A stretch of 64,000 nt of DNA from Paenibacillus artemisiicola (GCF_017652985.1 NZ_JAGGDJ010000005.1:62001-126000), one strand, 5' to 3'; positions 17,162 to 25,912 are shown, counted from the first letter of the stretch. Numbers and translations are program-made. The notes: generated by a model from the letters alone, not told the origin.

Positions 17162-17192
17162 AAAGCCGCCGGCGGATGCCGGCGGCTTTTTC
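17162..17192 (+). terminator. Rho-independent terminator of the salvage operon
   Basis: AAAGCCGCCGGC and GCCGGCGGCTTTTT flank a 4-base loop: 9 strong GC pairs and a T tract, starting 4 bases after the kinase stop. Confidence 0.92.
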
Positions 17193-17297
17193 GTCGATGG
17201 CCGTTGCGTCCGCACGATTCGAGCCGCGCGCGGTTCGCGCCGCGCGCGGGTGCGACGCGGGCGGCGCGATAAACCTGCCGCCGCGGCAGAAAGGGAT

Positions 17298-17326
17298 TTG
17301 CATGCGCTTTCGTCGAATACTAATGG
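17298..17326 (+). promoter_or_regulatory. Candidate promoter of the membrane-protein gene
   Basis: TTGCAT (17298-17303), 17-base spacer, TAATGG (17321-17326). A perfect palindrome follows 30 bases later. Confidence 0.45.
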
Positions 17327-17355
17327 ATGAACGCCGGATGAACGCGTAACGCTAG

Positions 17356-17371
17356 TGCCCGATATCGGGCA
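17356..17371. promoter_or_regulatory. Perfect 16-bp palindrome, operator-like
   Basis: TGCCCGATATCGGGCA reads the same on both strands. It lies between the candidate promoter and the ribosome site of the next gene, the place for a repressor site. The binding protein is unknown. Confidence 0.5.
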
Positions 17372-17429
17372 TGCAAGCCCAAAACGGGTGGAGGAACGAT
17401 GGAACGATTTCCTAAAGGAGGCGATCGCG

Positions 17430-18212
17430 TTGCTGCTGGGCAACATTCGCAAATTGCCGGGCTATCCGCTGCTGGTCGGTCTTCCGGTGGCCCTCGACGG
17501 GCTGTCCGTGCTCGCCGGCATTCTCATGAACGGCTTTCAAGGCAGTCCGCACGTGACGTTCAAGCTCGCCTTTCAAATGGGCATGCCGTCGGTGAGCGCC
17601 GTGACGGAGCAGCGATTCATGGCCGGCACCGTGCAGCTGGGAGCGGACGGCGGCCTGCCCGCCGGAAGCGCGGCGACCGCGCTGCTCGTCCTGCTCCTCT
17701 TCCTGCTCGTGCAAGCGTTCGTTCAGGGCGGCTACATCGGCCTATTGCGCGATGCGGCGTCGGGGCGGCCGCTGACGCTGGCGGCGTTCCGCGCTTACGG
17801 CGCGCGGTACTTTACGCGGTTTTTGCTGCTCGATCTGCTCGTGCTGGCGGTCATCCTGGCGGGCGGCGCCTTGGCCGTGCTGCTGTTCCGCGGGGGCGGC
17901 GCCGTCGTGAGCCTGCTGGCGTTCCTTATCCTGCGGGTCTGGTTCGTCTATCTGGAATTTACGCTCGTCGCCAAAAACTGCGGCATTCGCGAAGCGTTTC
18001 CCTTGGCGCTGGGGTCGTTCAAACGGCGCACGCGGTCAACAACGAGCCTGATCGTCAAGGCGGTGCTCTTGAACGTTTTGTTCGGACTGCTGGTCAACGC
18101 GCTGTGGGTATCGTTTTTCTTCTTCCTGCTCTTGTTCCTGTACGATTATATATTCGCCGGGATGCAGCTCGCGTTCATGGAGGAATACGAGCGGATCGAA
18201 AGGGACGGCTGA
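17430..18212 (+). CDS. Polytopic membrane protein of unknown function
   Basis: From TTG 17430 the protein is 260 residues with about six hydrophobic segments, including TALLVLLLFLLVQAFVQGG, LLLDLLVLAVILAGGALAVLL and WVSFFFFLLLFLYDYIF. A perfect AAAGGAGG (17414-17421) sits 8 bases before this TTG, which decides the start; a longer frame from 17355 has no such site. The pattern of internal repeats and a C-terminal amphipathic tail (AFMEEYERIERDG) resembles uncharacterised Bacillales multi-pass proteins, but I recognise no named family. It stands alone between the salvage-operon terminator and a leftward gene. Confidence 0.75.
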   Translation: MLLGNIRKLPGYPLLVGLPVALDGLSVLAGILMNGFQGSPHVTFKLAFQMGMPSVSAVTEQRFMAGTVQLGADGGLPAGSAATALLVLLLFLLVQAFVQGGYIGLLRDAASGRPLTLAAFRAYGARYFTRFLLLDLLVLAVILAGGALAVLLFRGGGAVVSLLAFLILRVWFVYLEFTLVAKNCGIREAFPLALGSFKRRTRSTTSLIVKAVLLNVLFGLLVNALWVSFFFFLLLFLYDYIFAGMQLAFMEEYERIERDG

Positions 18213-18276
18213 GGCCGGACGAAGGGGCAGTGTTGACGCGAGATCGCCGGAGGGCGGTGAATTTGGGGAGGCTCTC

Positions 18277-18290
18277 GTGTCCGCCAAACG
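18277..18290 (+). repeat. Dispersed intergenic motif, copy 2
   Basis: GTGTCCGCCAAACG, identical to 1745-1758. The 368-base stretch 18213-18580 holds only this motif and the hairpin at 18373, with no supportable gene. Confidence 0.45.
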
Positions 18291-18372
18291 TCCCCCGCCC
18301 CATCGACACGTCTTCCCGCGCTAACGCAGCTCGGACGCTCGCTTTCATTGAGGTAGCTTTTCAGAATATGCC

Positions 18373-18405
18373 GACAAGGACGCAAACTTTGTTTGCGTCC
18401 TTGTC
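18373..18405. terminator. Perfect 15-bp hairpin between convergent genes
   Basis: GACAAGGACGCAAAC and its exact complement flank a TTT loop. It lies between the rightward membrane-protein gene and the leftward FG-GAP gene. There is no T tract on either side, so it may be a weak bidirectional terminator or an mRNA 3-prime hairpin. Confidence 0.5.
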
Positions 18406-18580
18406 GTTGTGCGCCAGGCGTGACCGGGCGCGCCCCGGCCTTGTACCCCAAAGCTGCCGCCAGGGTGGCTGTGATGGCTAAACGCCTCAGACGGCTTCGC
18501 ACACTGCCCGCCCGGAACCGCCGGCGCCGCCGCGAGGACCGCACGCCTAGCCGCGCGCCAACCGCCGGCGCCTCCGCCGC

Positions 18581-19718
18581 TTATTTCGCCAATGTATCGT
18601 TCCGCCAGTAATCCACGTGGTAGTTCGGGCCTTCCACGTGCCACTCCTTGCTGATGATGTCGATGCTGCCGTCGCCGTTCACGTCGCCGATGACGGCGTC
18701 GTGCCAGCCCGGCTTGTCGTCGCTGATGACGATCGGCTTGAAATGCGGCAGCCCGTCTTCGCCGACGTTGACCCAGATGATGCCGCGCTCCTTCAGCCCG
18801 AGCGGCTTCATCGGGAGCTTGCCGCTGTCCATCATGCCGCGGTCCGGATCCTCCTGCTCGCCGGCGAAAATCTCCAGTTTGCCGTCGTGGTTGAAGTCCG
18901 CCACGGCGAGCGAGTGAAACGAGCCCGTGTCGGGATGCCCCGGCGGGTCCGGGAGCTGGTGGACGATCCATTTCTCGCCGCCGCCCAGATTCTCGGCCCA
19001 GTACACGTGCGAATAAGCCGTGTCGCAGTCCGAATAGACGATATCGTTCACGCCGTCGCCGTTGATGTCCGCGACCCATGCGCGCATGCTCGTCCCGTAC
19101 GACGCGTTCGGGATCGGCCGGTGCGGCCATTCGTGCCGCTTCCATTCCCCGTAACCGTTGCCGGGGTTCTCGTACCAGACGCCGGGCAGCACGATGTCGA
19201 GCGCCCCGTTGCCGGTCAGGTCGCCGGCGCCGCACGGCGCGATGCCGCCGTGGTCGTCGCGGCCTTCGGCGATGATCGTCCGCGCCAGCCCGTTCGACGT
19301 GTCGAACCAGGAGAGCACATGCCCGTCGTAGCAAACGATGTCCGGCTTGCCGTCGCCGTTGATGTCCGCCGCCCTCGAACGGACGGGCTTCCCATGGCGC
19401 GTCGGGGTTGTCGGCGAGGTTGCCGGGGTTCTTGAACCAGACGTTATGCGTCACGTAATCCAGGTGGCCGTCCTGATCCGCGTCGACGGCGACGCCGCCG
19501 AGCGCGTCCGCCAGCGATTCCGCCGTGCCGACGACGTGGCGGATCCATGTCTCGTCGTCCTTGCGCTCGTACCAATAGGCGGTCTGCGTTTCCCGGCGCG
19601 AGACGATGACGTCCAGATCGCCGTCCCCGTCGAAATCCCCCAGCCCGATGCCGCCCGTGCCCCATGCCTTGCCCGGCATTTGCGGGTCGATCGAAATATG
19701 CGTCCATTTCATCTCCAT
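18581..19718 (-). pseudogene. FG-GAP/VCBS-repeat protein with a single-base frameshift
   Basis: From ATG 19718 the frame reads a repeat protein (LGDFDGDGDLDVIVSR, VAVDADQDGHLDYVTH) up to ARPFE near 19376. It then continues in another frame as ADINGDGKPDIV and on to the stop at 18581 with four more DxNxDGxxD calcium-type motifs. The total, 1138 bases, is one base too many. Dropping one G from the GGG at 19374-19372 restores AADINGDGKPDIV and a 378-residue product. FG-GAP motifs build beta-propellers that bind calcium and often sugars or surfaces. No clear signal peptide is seen. It may be a real recent mutation or a sequencing slip in a G run. Ribosome site GAAGGGG precedes the ATG. Confidence 0.8.
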
Positions 19719-19972
19719 GCCCGATTACCCCTTCCCGATTGTCGGAAAAATCCGCTCGGCCGGCAAAAGCCGCCTGATTTTACTATAACGGCTTCGCGCA
19801 GGGGCCAGTATAGGGCAATGCTCCAGTTTACGGGGGAGATCCGACGAAAATGGCGGCCGATCCGGCGACTGCCAAACGTCCGCTCCCGACGCGGCCAGGC
19901 GTCCGCGCGAGCAGCCGCGGCCGAATTCGCGCCGCGCGCCCGGCGCTCGCGGCCGATCCGGCGCCGGTCCGG

Positions 19973-22369
19973 TCAGGCGTCCGCGCCCGCCGCCTTGCCG
20001 AGGTCCGCGTCGAACACCTGGCGTTTGCCGCCGTTCACGATGACGGCCGAATGGGCCGGAACCGTCTCGCCGTCCGCCCGGAAATCCTTCTGCGAGAAAT
20101 TGACCGTCACCTTCAGGTCGTCTCCGTACTCCGCCCGCTGCACGAGCCGGTCGCCGGACAGGACCGCGAAGCCGGTCATCGCTTGGGTCAAGGCCTGTTC
20201 GTGGAACGGCGACCAGACATCCAGGAACGGCATGATGACGGACTTCTCCTTCTCCCACGTCGCCCGGTCCAGATGATACAGCGGCGGCACGTTGTAAAGC
20301 AGCTCGTACAGCATGCGTTCCGGTTCGTCGCCTTTGATTTTGTCGCTGCCCCATTCCCAATGGTTCGTCGTAATGATCGCGTCGTTGTACGCCAGCTTGT
20401 AAAGCGGGAGGGAGTAGGCGGGATCGACGTACACCCGCTCGTACAGCGGCTTGATCGGCACCGGCTTGCCGTAGCGGTCGGGGATGCCGGACGCGGCATA
20501 GTAGCCGCCGACGTAGTACGGGCTGTCTTTCTTGTCGCGCATGTCGGGATCGCCCCAGGCGATGATCGGGCTTTCGATGCCTTGCGCGAAGGCGATGACG
20601 CCGCTCGCGTAGTCGTTGCCGCCTTCGGAGCCGACGACCATGCCCAGGTCGTTCGCCACATAGCCGAGCCGTTCGAGCCGCGCGTTCAGATCCTGCTGCT
20701 GCGTCGTGACGTGGGCCGGACTGTAATCGTCGAAGATTTCGCCCGTCGCGTCGCAGTCGATGAACCAGGAGTTGTAGCCGATGCCGTCCTGCAGAATGCC
20801 GGCGACGCGCTGCTTGACGAGCGGCAGCGACAGCGTCGGGTTCAGCTTGCGGCCCTGGCCCAGGAAGCCGGCGATCTTCGTGCCGTCCTTGCGCGCGATC
20901 GTCGCGTCCTCGTACAAGGCGGGATCCGGGAAGGACGCGGTGTTCCACGACGGGTCCTGGCCTTCGTGAATGGAGTGGTACGAATCGTACGGCGCGATCA
21001 GATAACCGCTCTCGTCCGCCGCGTCGACCAGCTGCGGGTTCATGAGGCCGTCCGCCCAGTTGGGGAGACCGATCCAGGCATGCGCGATGCCCGCGGAACG
21101 CAGATCCTTGACCAGTCCCGTCGAGTCCGCCTGGCCCCAGCCCGACGGATCGCCGGCGGCGTCGCCCAGCGCCCGCGCCAGCAGCGGCTTGTTCAGCTCG
21201 TACCGTTTCTGCTCGCTCAGCTTGTCCGCGCCTTGCGCGAGCAGCTTCCTCGCGTCGTCGCCGGGGTTCGGGAACGGGTCCGGCGCGTACAGATTCGGCA
21301 GCTTGAGCGCTTGGTTGAGCGCGCCGAGGACGACGCCTTTCTGATACTTATCCATGTAGTCCTGCCCCGAGGCCGTCTTCAGCACGTCCGACAGTTCCGC
21401 GCTGCCGTCCGCCGTGCCGGACATCAGCCCGACGAGCCAGTCCCCCAGCTTGCCCTTCAGGAGCGCGCGCAGCTTCGGCCAATCAACGTCGGCGTCGGTC
21501 AGGATCGACTCGCTCCATAAGTAAATTTGCGGCGCGCCGTACAGCTTGGCGACGTTCGGGTTGGCCTTGGCCTTCTCCTGCAGCGTGACGAGGCCGCCCT
21601 TTTCGGCGACGTAGCTTTTGTAAGGGGCGACGATGCTCGCGGGATCGTTCTTGGTGACGTATAAGCGGAAGCCGTAGCTCTTGTCCGGATTCATGCTCGG
21701 AAAGGCGTGCGCGAACCCGAAGGACACGTTCGGATCCGCGTCGAACGTCACTTCGTCGTTGAACTTGTTCGCGACGACGTACACGAGGGCGAACGGATCG
21801 CTCCCGTTGTGCAGCGCGAAGAAGTCCATGGCGAACGATTCGCTCCACGTCATCGTCTGCCCTTTCAAAAATTCGCGCCAATTCGCGTCGGCGGCGGGGA
21901 TCCGCTTGCCTTCGCCGAGCGGCAGGTCGTACTCGTCCGCCGCAACCGACGGCCAGGCGAACGCGTCGGCGCCGATCGATTCGATTCGAATATCGAGGTA
22001 ATCCGCGTTCTTCTCGACGCGGACGTTGACTTGGCCCGGGTAGGTCCACTGCACGGCGTTCTTCGTCTTGAGCACGTTCGCGGCGGCGGTTTTCGGCAGC
22101 GGCTTCGCAACTTGCGTCCGGATGCCGTCCTTAATGATCGTGATGTCGAGCGTCTCCGGATCGACCTCGAAATCGAACGGCTCCGCGCCCGTGGCGAGGG
22201 CGACGGTCTTCGCGGGAGCGGACGCCGATCCCGAAGCCGAAGCCGACGGCGGCGAAGCGGCTTGGCTTGCGGCGGCGGGCGGGGTGTCCGGGCCGCCGCC
22301 GCCGCCGCATCCGGTCAGGACGACGCTGAGCAGGCCGGCCGCGCAAGCGTTTAACATCAATTTGTTCAT
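19973..22369 (-). CDS. Large secreted lipoprotein, glycoside-hydrolase-like (GH101/GH129-related fold suspected)
   Basis: The 798-residue protein starts with a lipoprotein signal (MNKLMLNACAAGLLSVVLTGC), then a Gly/Pro/Ser/Ala linker and a beta-rich N-terminal domain. A barrel-like region follows with GYNSWFIDCDATGEIFDDYSP, GMVVGSEGGNDYASGVIAF and TTNHWEWGSDKIKGDEPERMLYELLYN. Two acidic residues in FIDCDATGE and the Glu in GSEGG are plausible catalytic groups. The C-terminal part (VTVNFSQKDF, VPAHSAVIVNGGKRQVFDADLG) resembles the closing beta domain of alpha-galactosaminidase-type enzymes. AAGGAGG lies 8 bases before the ATG. It stands alone, divergent from a two-component pair. Secreted glycosidase is likely; the family assignment is from memory and should be taken as tentative. 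Confidence 0.65.
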   Translation of the reverse strand: MNKLMLNACAAGLLSVVLTGCGGGGGPDTPPAAASQAASPPSASASGSASAPAKTVALATGAEPFDFEVDPETLDITIIKDGIRTQVAKPLPKTAAANVLKTKNAVQWTYPGQVNVRVEKNADYLDIRIESIGADAFAWPSVAADEYDLPLGEGKRIPAADANWREFLKGQTMTWSESFAMDFFALHNGSDPFALVYVVANKFNDEVTFDADPNVSFGFAHAFPSMNPDKSYGFRLYVTKNDPASIVAPYKSYVAEKGGLVTLQEKAKANPNVAKLYGAPQIYLWSESILTDADVDWPKLRALLKGKLGDWLVGLMSGTADGSAELSDVLKTASGQDYMDKYQKGVVLGALNQALKLPNLYAPDPFPNPGDDARKLLAQGADKLSEQKRYELNKPLLARALGDAAGDPSGWGQADSTGLVKDLRSAGIAHAWIGLPNWADGLMNPQLVDAADESGYLIAPYDSYHSIHEGQDPSWNTASFPDPALYEDATIARKDGTKIAGFLGQGRKLNPTLSLPLVKQRVAGILQDGIGYNSWFIDCDATGEIFDDYSPAHVTTQQQDLNARLERLGYVANDLGMVVGSEGGNDYASGVIAFAQGIESPIIAWGDPDMRDKKDSPYYVGGYYAASGIPDRYGKPVPIKPLYERVYVDPAYSLPLYKLAYNDAIITTNHWEWGSDKIKGDEPERMLYELLYNVPPLYHLDRATWEKEKSVIMPFLDVWSPFHEQALTQAMTGFAVLSGDRLVQRAEYGDDLKVTVNFSQKDFRADGETVPAHSAVIVNGGKRQVFDADLGKAAGADA

Positions 22370-22466
22370 GGGAATTCCTCCTTCTCGAATGGCGGTGCAG
22401 CGCTAGTGTACAAGGCCGATGTTACGCGAATGTGCCAACAACGGCGCGGGGACGGCCGGGGCGCGC

Positions 22467-22496
22467 TTGTTTACGGACGGCCGAATTTGTCATACT
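22467..22496 (+). promoter_or_regulatory. Candidate promoter of the two-component operon
   Basis: TTGTTT (22467-22472), 18-base spacer, CATACT (22491-22496), some 50 bases before the regulator start. Confidence 0.4.
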
Positions 22497-22548
22497 GGTG
22501 TAACAAGACGCGCCTATTGTTGAAGCGACGGGGAAAGGAGGGGGCGGC

Positions 22549-23196
22549 ATGAACGTGCTGCTGGCGGACGACGAGCCGCTGATGCTGACGATATTGCGCG
22601 CGTACTTCGAGAAGGCAGGGTTCCGCGCGCTGCTCGCGGAGGACGGGGAAGCGGCGCTCGACCGGTATTACGCCGAGCCGGTCGATCTGGCCGTGTTGGA
22701 TTGGATGATGCCGAAGCGAAGCGGCGTCGAGGTGTGCCGGGAGATCAAGCGCGGGGGCGGGACGAAGGTGCTGCTGCTGACGGCGAAAGGGGATGCCGAC
22801 GACGAAATCGCCGCCCTGCAGGCCGGCGCGGACGATTACCTGCGCAAGCCGTTCGATCCGCGGGTGCTGCTGCTGCGGGCGCGGAAGCTGCTGCGCCTCG
22901 GAGACCGGCTCGCGGCCGGCGACCTTGCGGTCGATCTCGAAGCGCAGCGCGTGTACGTCGGCGGGAAGGACGTGCTGGCGACGCATAAGGAATTCGAGCT
23001 GACCAAATACCTCGCGGCCAACAAAGGGCGGATCGTCACGCGGCAAATGCTGCTGGACCACGTGTGGGGCTACGATTATTTCGGCGACGAGCGGACGGTC
23101 GACACGCATATCCGGCGCCTGCGGGAGAAGATCGGGGAACGGCGGATCAAGACCCACCGGGGGATGGGCTACAGCCTCGAGGAACGCGATGAGTAA
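22549..23196 (+). CDS. OmpR-family response regulator
   Basis: The 215-residue protein has a receiver domain (acidic pair in LLADDEP at 4-10, phospho-acceptor Asp51 in AVLDWMMP, KPF lysine near 104). A winged-helix DNA-binding domain follows (LATHKEFELTKYL to TVDTHIRRLREKI and GMGYSLE). It is preceded by AAAGGAGG. Its last 8 bases overlap the start of the sensor kinase gene, so the pair is translated together. The signal and targets are not evident. Confidence 0.95.
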   Translation: MNVLLADDEPLMLTILRAYFEKAGFRALLAEDGEAALDRYYAEPVDLAVLDWMMPKRSGVEVCREIKRGGGTKVLLLTAKGDADDEIAALQAGADDYLRKPFDPRVLLLRARKLLRLGDRLAAGDLAVDLEAQRVYVGGKDVLATHKEFELTKYLAANKGRIVTRQMLLDHVWGYDYFGDERTVDTHIRRLREKIGERRIKTHRGMGYSLEERDE

Positions 23197-24586
23197 GCTG
23201 GCCCGCAAGCTGATGACGCGGGTCACGCTCGCGCTGTGCGCCGTGTTCGTGCTGTCGTTCACCGTGAATACGTACTTCCTGCCGAAGTATTTCCTTCATC
23301 AATATAAAACCAAGCTGGCCGCCGTCGTGGACGAACTCTCGCCCTTGCCGTACGGCGCGCTGGCCGCGCGCATCCCTATGGCGGAAAAATCGCATGACGT
23401 GACGATCGTCCACGCTTCCCTCTCGGAGCCGGTCGACGACGTGAACGGCGACCTGCTGCAGCAGCTCGGCCGCAAAGGCATCGCGCTCGGGAAGTTTTGG
23501 CTGACCGAGGAGAGCATCGCGAAGCTGGCCCAAGGCGGGCGCGTGAATAAAATTTACGATCAGACGAAGCTGAAATCGAGCTTCCTGGTCAATTATTTCG
23601 CGGTCGGCGGCGCCGTGTTCGCGGTCGGGGAGTCGATCTCCCACTCGTCGGAAACGATCCGCATCGTCAACCGGTTCAACGCGTACATTTGGCTCGGAAT
23701 GCTGCTGCTGCTCGTGCTGCTGTCCGCGCTCTATACCGCCCGGATCGTCAAGCCGCTCGGCAAGCTGAACAAGACGGCGGAATCGATCGCCGGCCTGGAG
23801 TTCGCGAAGGCGGACATCCGCACCGGGGATGAAATCGAGTCGCTCGCCCGCAGCCTTAACCGGATGAGCGACAAGCTGGAGGACGCCCACCGGTCGCTCG
23901 AGGCGAAGAACGCCAACCTGCGGACGTTCATCTCCGACGTCTCGCACGAGCTGAAGACGCCGCTGTCGCTTATTCGGATGTACGCCTCCGGAATGCGGGA
24001 CGGGCTGGACGACGGTACGTACGCCGGCGTCATCGGCCAGCAGAGCGACGCGATGGCGGAGATGATCGACCGGCTGCTGGAGCTGTCCCGGCTGCAGGAG
24101 GATACCTATGCTTTTGAGCCTGTCGCCTTCAAGGCGCTGCTCGCGGAGACGCTCGCGGATTACCGCGCCGCCTTCCGCGGGCAGGGGCTGGAGCTGGCGG
24201 TCGACGACCGGCTGCCCGCGGATGCCATGGTACTGGCGGACTGCCGGAAGCTGGCGTCGGTGCTGCGCAACTGGCTCACGAACGCGCTCAAGTACGCGAG
24301 CGGTCCGCGCGTGGACGTGGCCTCCGGCATCGCGGACGGCGCCGTATATTTCCGCGTCGCGAATGACACCGACGCGCCGGCGGACGCCGAGTGGGCGCGG
24401 GCGTGGGAGCCGTTCTACGTCATGGAGCGCTCGCGGAACAAGAAGCTGAGCGGGACCGGGCTCGGCCTGTCCATCGCCAGAGCCGTGCTGGAGCGGCACG
24501 GCGCGGCCTTCGGCGCGTCCGCCCGCGACGGGCGGGTGACGTTCGCGTTCTCGCTGCCGGTGGCGCGGGAGCGGGGGCGCGCGTGA
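23189..24586 (+). CDS. HAMP-containing sensor histidine kinase
   Basis: The 465-residue membrane kinase has a first transmembrane segment near 11-31 and an extracytoplasmic sensor region of about 135 residues. A second transmembrane segment (LLLLVLLSALYTARIV) and a HAMP linker lead to the HisKA box SDVSHELKTPLSL with His253. The ATPase domain has NWLTNALKYA (N box) and SGTGLGLSI (G box). It is the partner of the regulator encoded just upstream. The sensor domain is not recognisable, so the signal is unknown. The last codons (FAFSLPVARE) are copied, in diverged form, in the repeats directly downstream. Confidence 0.93.
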   Translation: MSKLARKLMTRVTLALCAVFVLSFTVNTYFLPKYFLHQYKTKLAAVVDELSPLPYGALAARIPMAEKSHDVTIVHASLSEPVDDVNGDLLQQLGRKGIALGKFWLTEESIAKLAQGGRVNKIYDQTKLKSSFLVNYFAVGGAVFAVGESISHSSETIRIVNRFNAYIWLGMLLLLVLLSALYTARIVKPLGKLNKTAESIAGLEFAKADIRTGDEIESLARSLNRMSDKLEDAHRSLEAKNANLRTFISDVSHELKTPLSLIRMYASGMRDGLDDGTYAGVIGQQSDAMAEMIDRLLELSRLQEDTYAFEPVAFKALLAETLADYRAAFRGQGLELAVDDRLPADAMVLADCRKLASVLRNWLTNALKYASGPRVDVASGIADGAVYFRVANDTDAPADAEWARAWEPFYVMERSRNKKLSGTGLGLSIARAVLERHGAAFGASARDGRVTFAFSLPVARERGRA

Positions 24587-24990
24587 TGGCGCGCGGAGAG
24601 ACGAGTGGCGGTGCCGATGTGCCGGCGCGTTGGTGGCCCGCGGCGATGTCGGGCACCGCGGGGCGGAGCGGGAAAGTGCGCACGAGCCGTTCGCGTTAGC
24701 GCTGCCGCTGGCGCGGGAGTAAGAGGGCGCTGCGCGACGGCGTGCAAGGACACGGGCAGGCAGTCCCGGTCCGTTGATGGTCCGCGGCGGTGTCGGGCAC
24801 CGCGGGGCGGAGCGGGAAAGGGCGCACGAGCCGTTCGCGCTCGCGCTGCCGCTGGCGCGGGAGTAAGAGGGGGCGGCGGGTGACGGCTTGCATGGACACG
24901 GGCAGGCAGTCCCGGTCCGTTGGTGGCCCGCGGCGGTGTCGGGGACTGTGGCGCGGAGCGGGACGGCGCGCGGCAGGCCGTGCCGGCGGT
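24542..24990. repeat. Direct repeats of about 146 bp that include the 3-prime end of the kinase gene
   Basis: Blocks beginning TTCGCG(T/C)T at 24542, 24690 and 24834 each encode FA-S/A-LP-V/L-ARE. The first is inside the kinase gene; the other two end in TAA a few codons on. They are joined by near-identical segments (GGGCACCGCGGGGCGGAGCG and GACACGGGCAGGCAGTCCCG), and a third, more decayed unit runs to about 24990. The copies are 148 and 144 bases apart. They look like tandem duplication from the gene tail and carry no start signals. Confidence 0.75.
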
Positions 24991-25103
24991 TGCCGGGATG
25001 CGGCTCGCAGAGTGCGGCGCATACGGTGATGCGCCTTGCGGTGGGCGCGAACGGAATTGCGTTCCGTGTAATAGTGCGGCTGCTGCGCTGCCTTAACCTT
25101 TGC

Positions 25104-25157
25104 CGCGAAACTGAGCGGACAGGAGATCCGCTCAGTTTCGCGTTTCGGCTCTTTTTT
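25104..25157 (+). terminator. Strong terminator-like hairpin downstream of the two-component operon
   Basis: CGCGAAACTGAGCGGA (25104-25119) and its exact complement (25127-25142) form a perfect 16-bp stem with a 7-base loop. TTTTTT follows at 25152-25157. It is about 520 bases beyond the kinase stop, after the repeats. Confidence 0.75.
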
Positions 25158-25223
25158 GGCGTTTGGCGGCCATACGATCCGTTATTTGTCCCGAAGCATG
25201 CCTCCGTCGCATCGTTTCCGGCC

Positions 25224-25299
25224 AATAGCGGATCCTGTGGCCGCGAAACTCGCCAAATCGCGCAATTGCCGCAAATAACGGCGCTCGTGTCCGCCAAAG
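25224..25299 (+). repeat. Dispersed intergenic motif, copies 3 and 4 (adjacent variants)
   Basis: AATAGCGG with CCTGTGGCCGCGAAA (25224-25248) is followed by AATAACGG with GTGTCCGCCAAAG (25287-25299), both variants of the motif at 1745. No gene here. Confidence 0.45.
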
Positions 25300-25305
25300 T
25301 CACCG

Positions 25306-25912
25306 GATAGTCGCAAGAGGGTTATGGAGTAACCTACATAGGCGGAAAATACGCCGAATAGGCGCAAAAGGATGATGGAGTAACCTACATAGGCGGAAAA
25401 TACGCCGAATAGGCGCAAAGGAATGATGGAGTAACCTACCTAGGAGGGAAAGTGCTCCGAATAGGCGCAAGAAGGCGATGGAGTAACCTACATTGGCGGG
25501 AAAGTGCGCCAAATGGGCGCAAGAAGGTGATACAGTAACCTACCTAGGCGGACAAGCACGCCGAATAGGCGCAAGAAGGTGACGGAGCAACCTACCTAGG
25601 CGGGAAAGTGCGCCAAATGGGCGCAAGAAGGTGATACAGTAACCTACCTAGGCGGACAAGTACGCCGAATAGGCGCAAGAAGGTGACGGAGCAACCTACC
25701 TAGGCGGGAAAGTGCGCCAAATGGGCGCAAGAAGGCGATGGAGTAACCTACATTGGCGGGAAAGTGGCCAAATGGGCGCAAGAAGGCGATGCAGTAACCT
25801 ACATAGGCGGAAAAGTGCGCCGAATGAGCGCAAGAGGGTGACGGAGCAGCCTACTTAGGCGGAAACGTACGCCGAATGAGCGCAAGAAGGCGATGGAGTA
25901 ACCTATATGGGT
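25306..25912. repeat. Twelve-copy tandem array, 51-52 bp unit, each with a small hairpin
   Basis: The anchor AACCTAC (or a one-base variant) starts at 25331, 25382, 25433, 25485, 25537, 25589, 25641, 25693, 25745, 25796, 25848 and 25899. Each unit runs through TAGGCGG and a near-perfect inverted repeat TGCGCC-AAATG-GGCGCA (or a GAATA loop), then AAGAAGG. Many copies also have the palindrome CCTAGG. There are no unique spacers, so it is not CRISPR, and no convincing reading frame. It lies upstream of the Bax-inhibitor gene. Confidence 0.92.

Noticed and set aside
25306..25912. CRISPR array
   Set aside because: Units are contiguous and similar along their whole length; there are no unique spacers and no cas genes.
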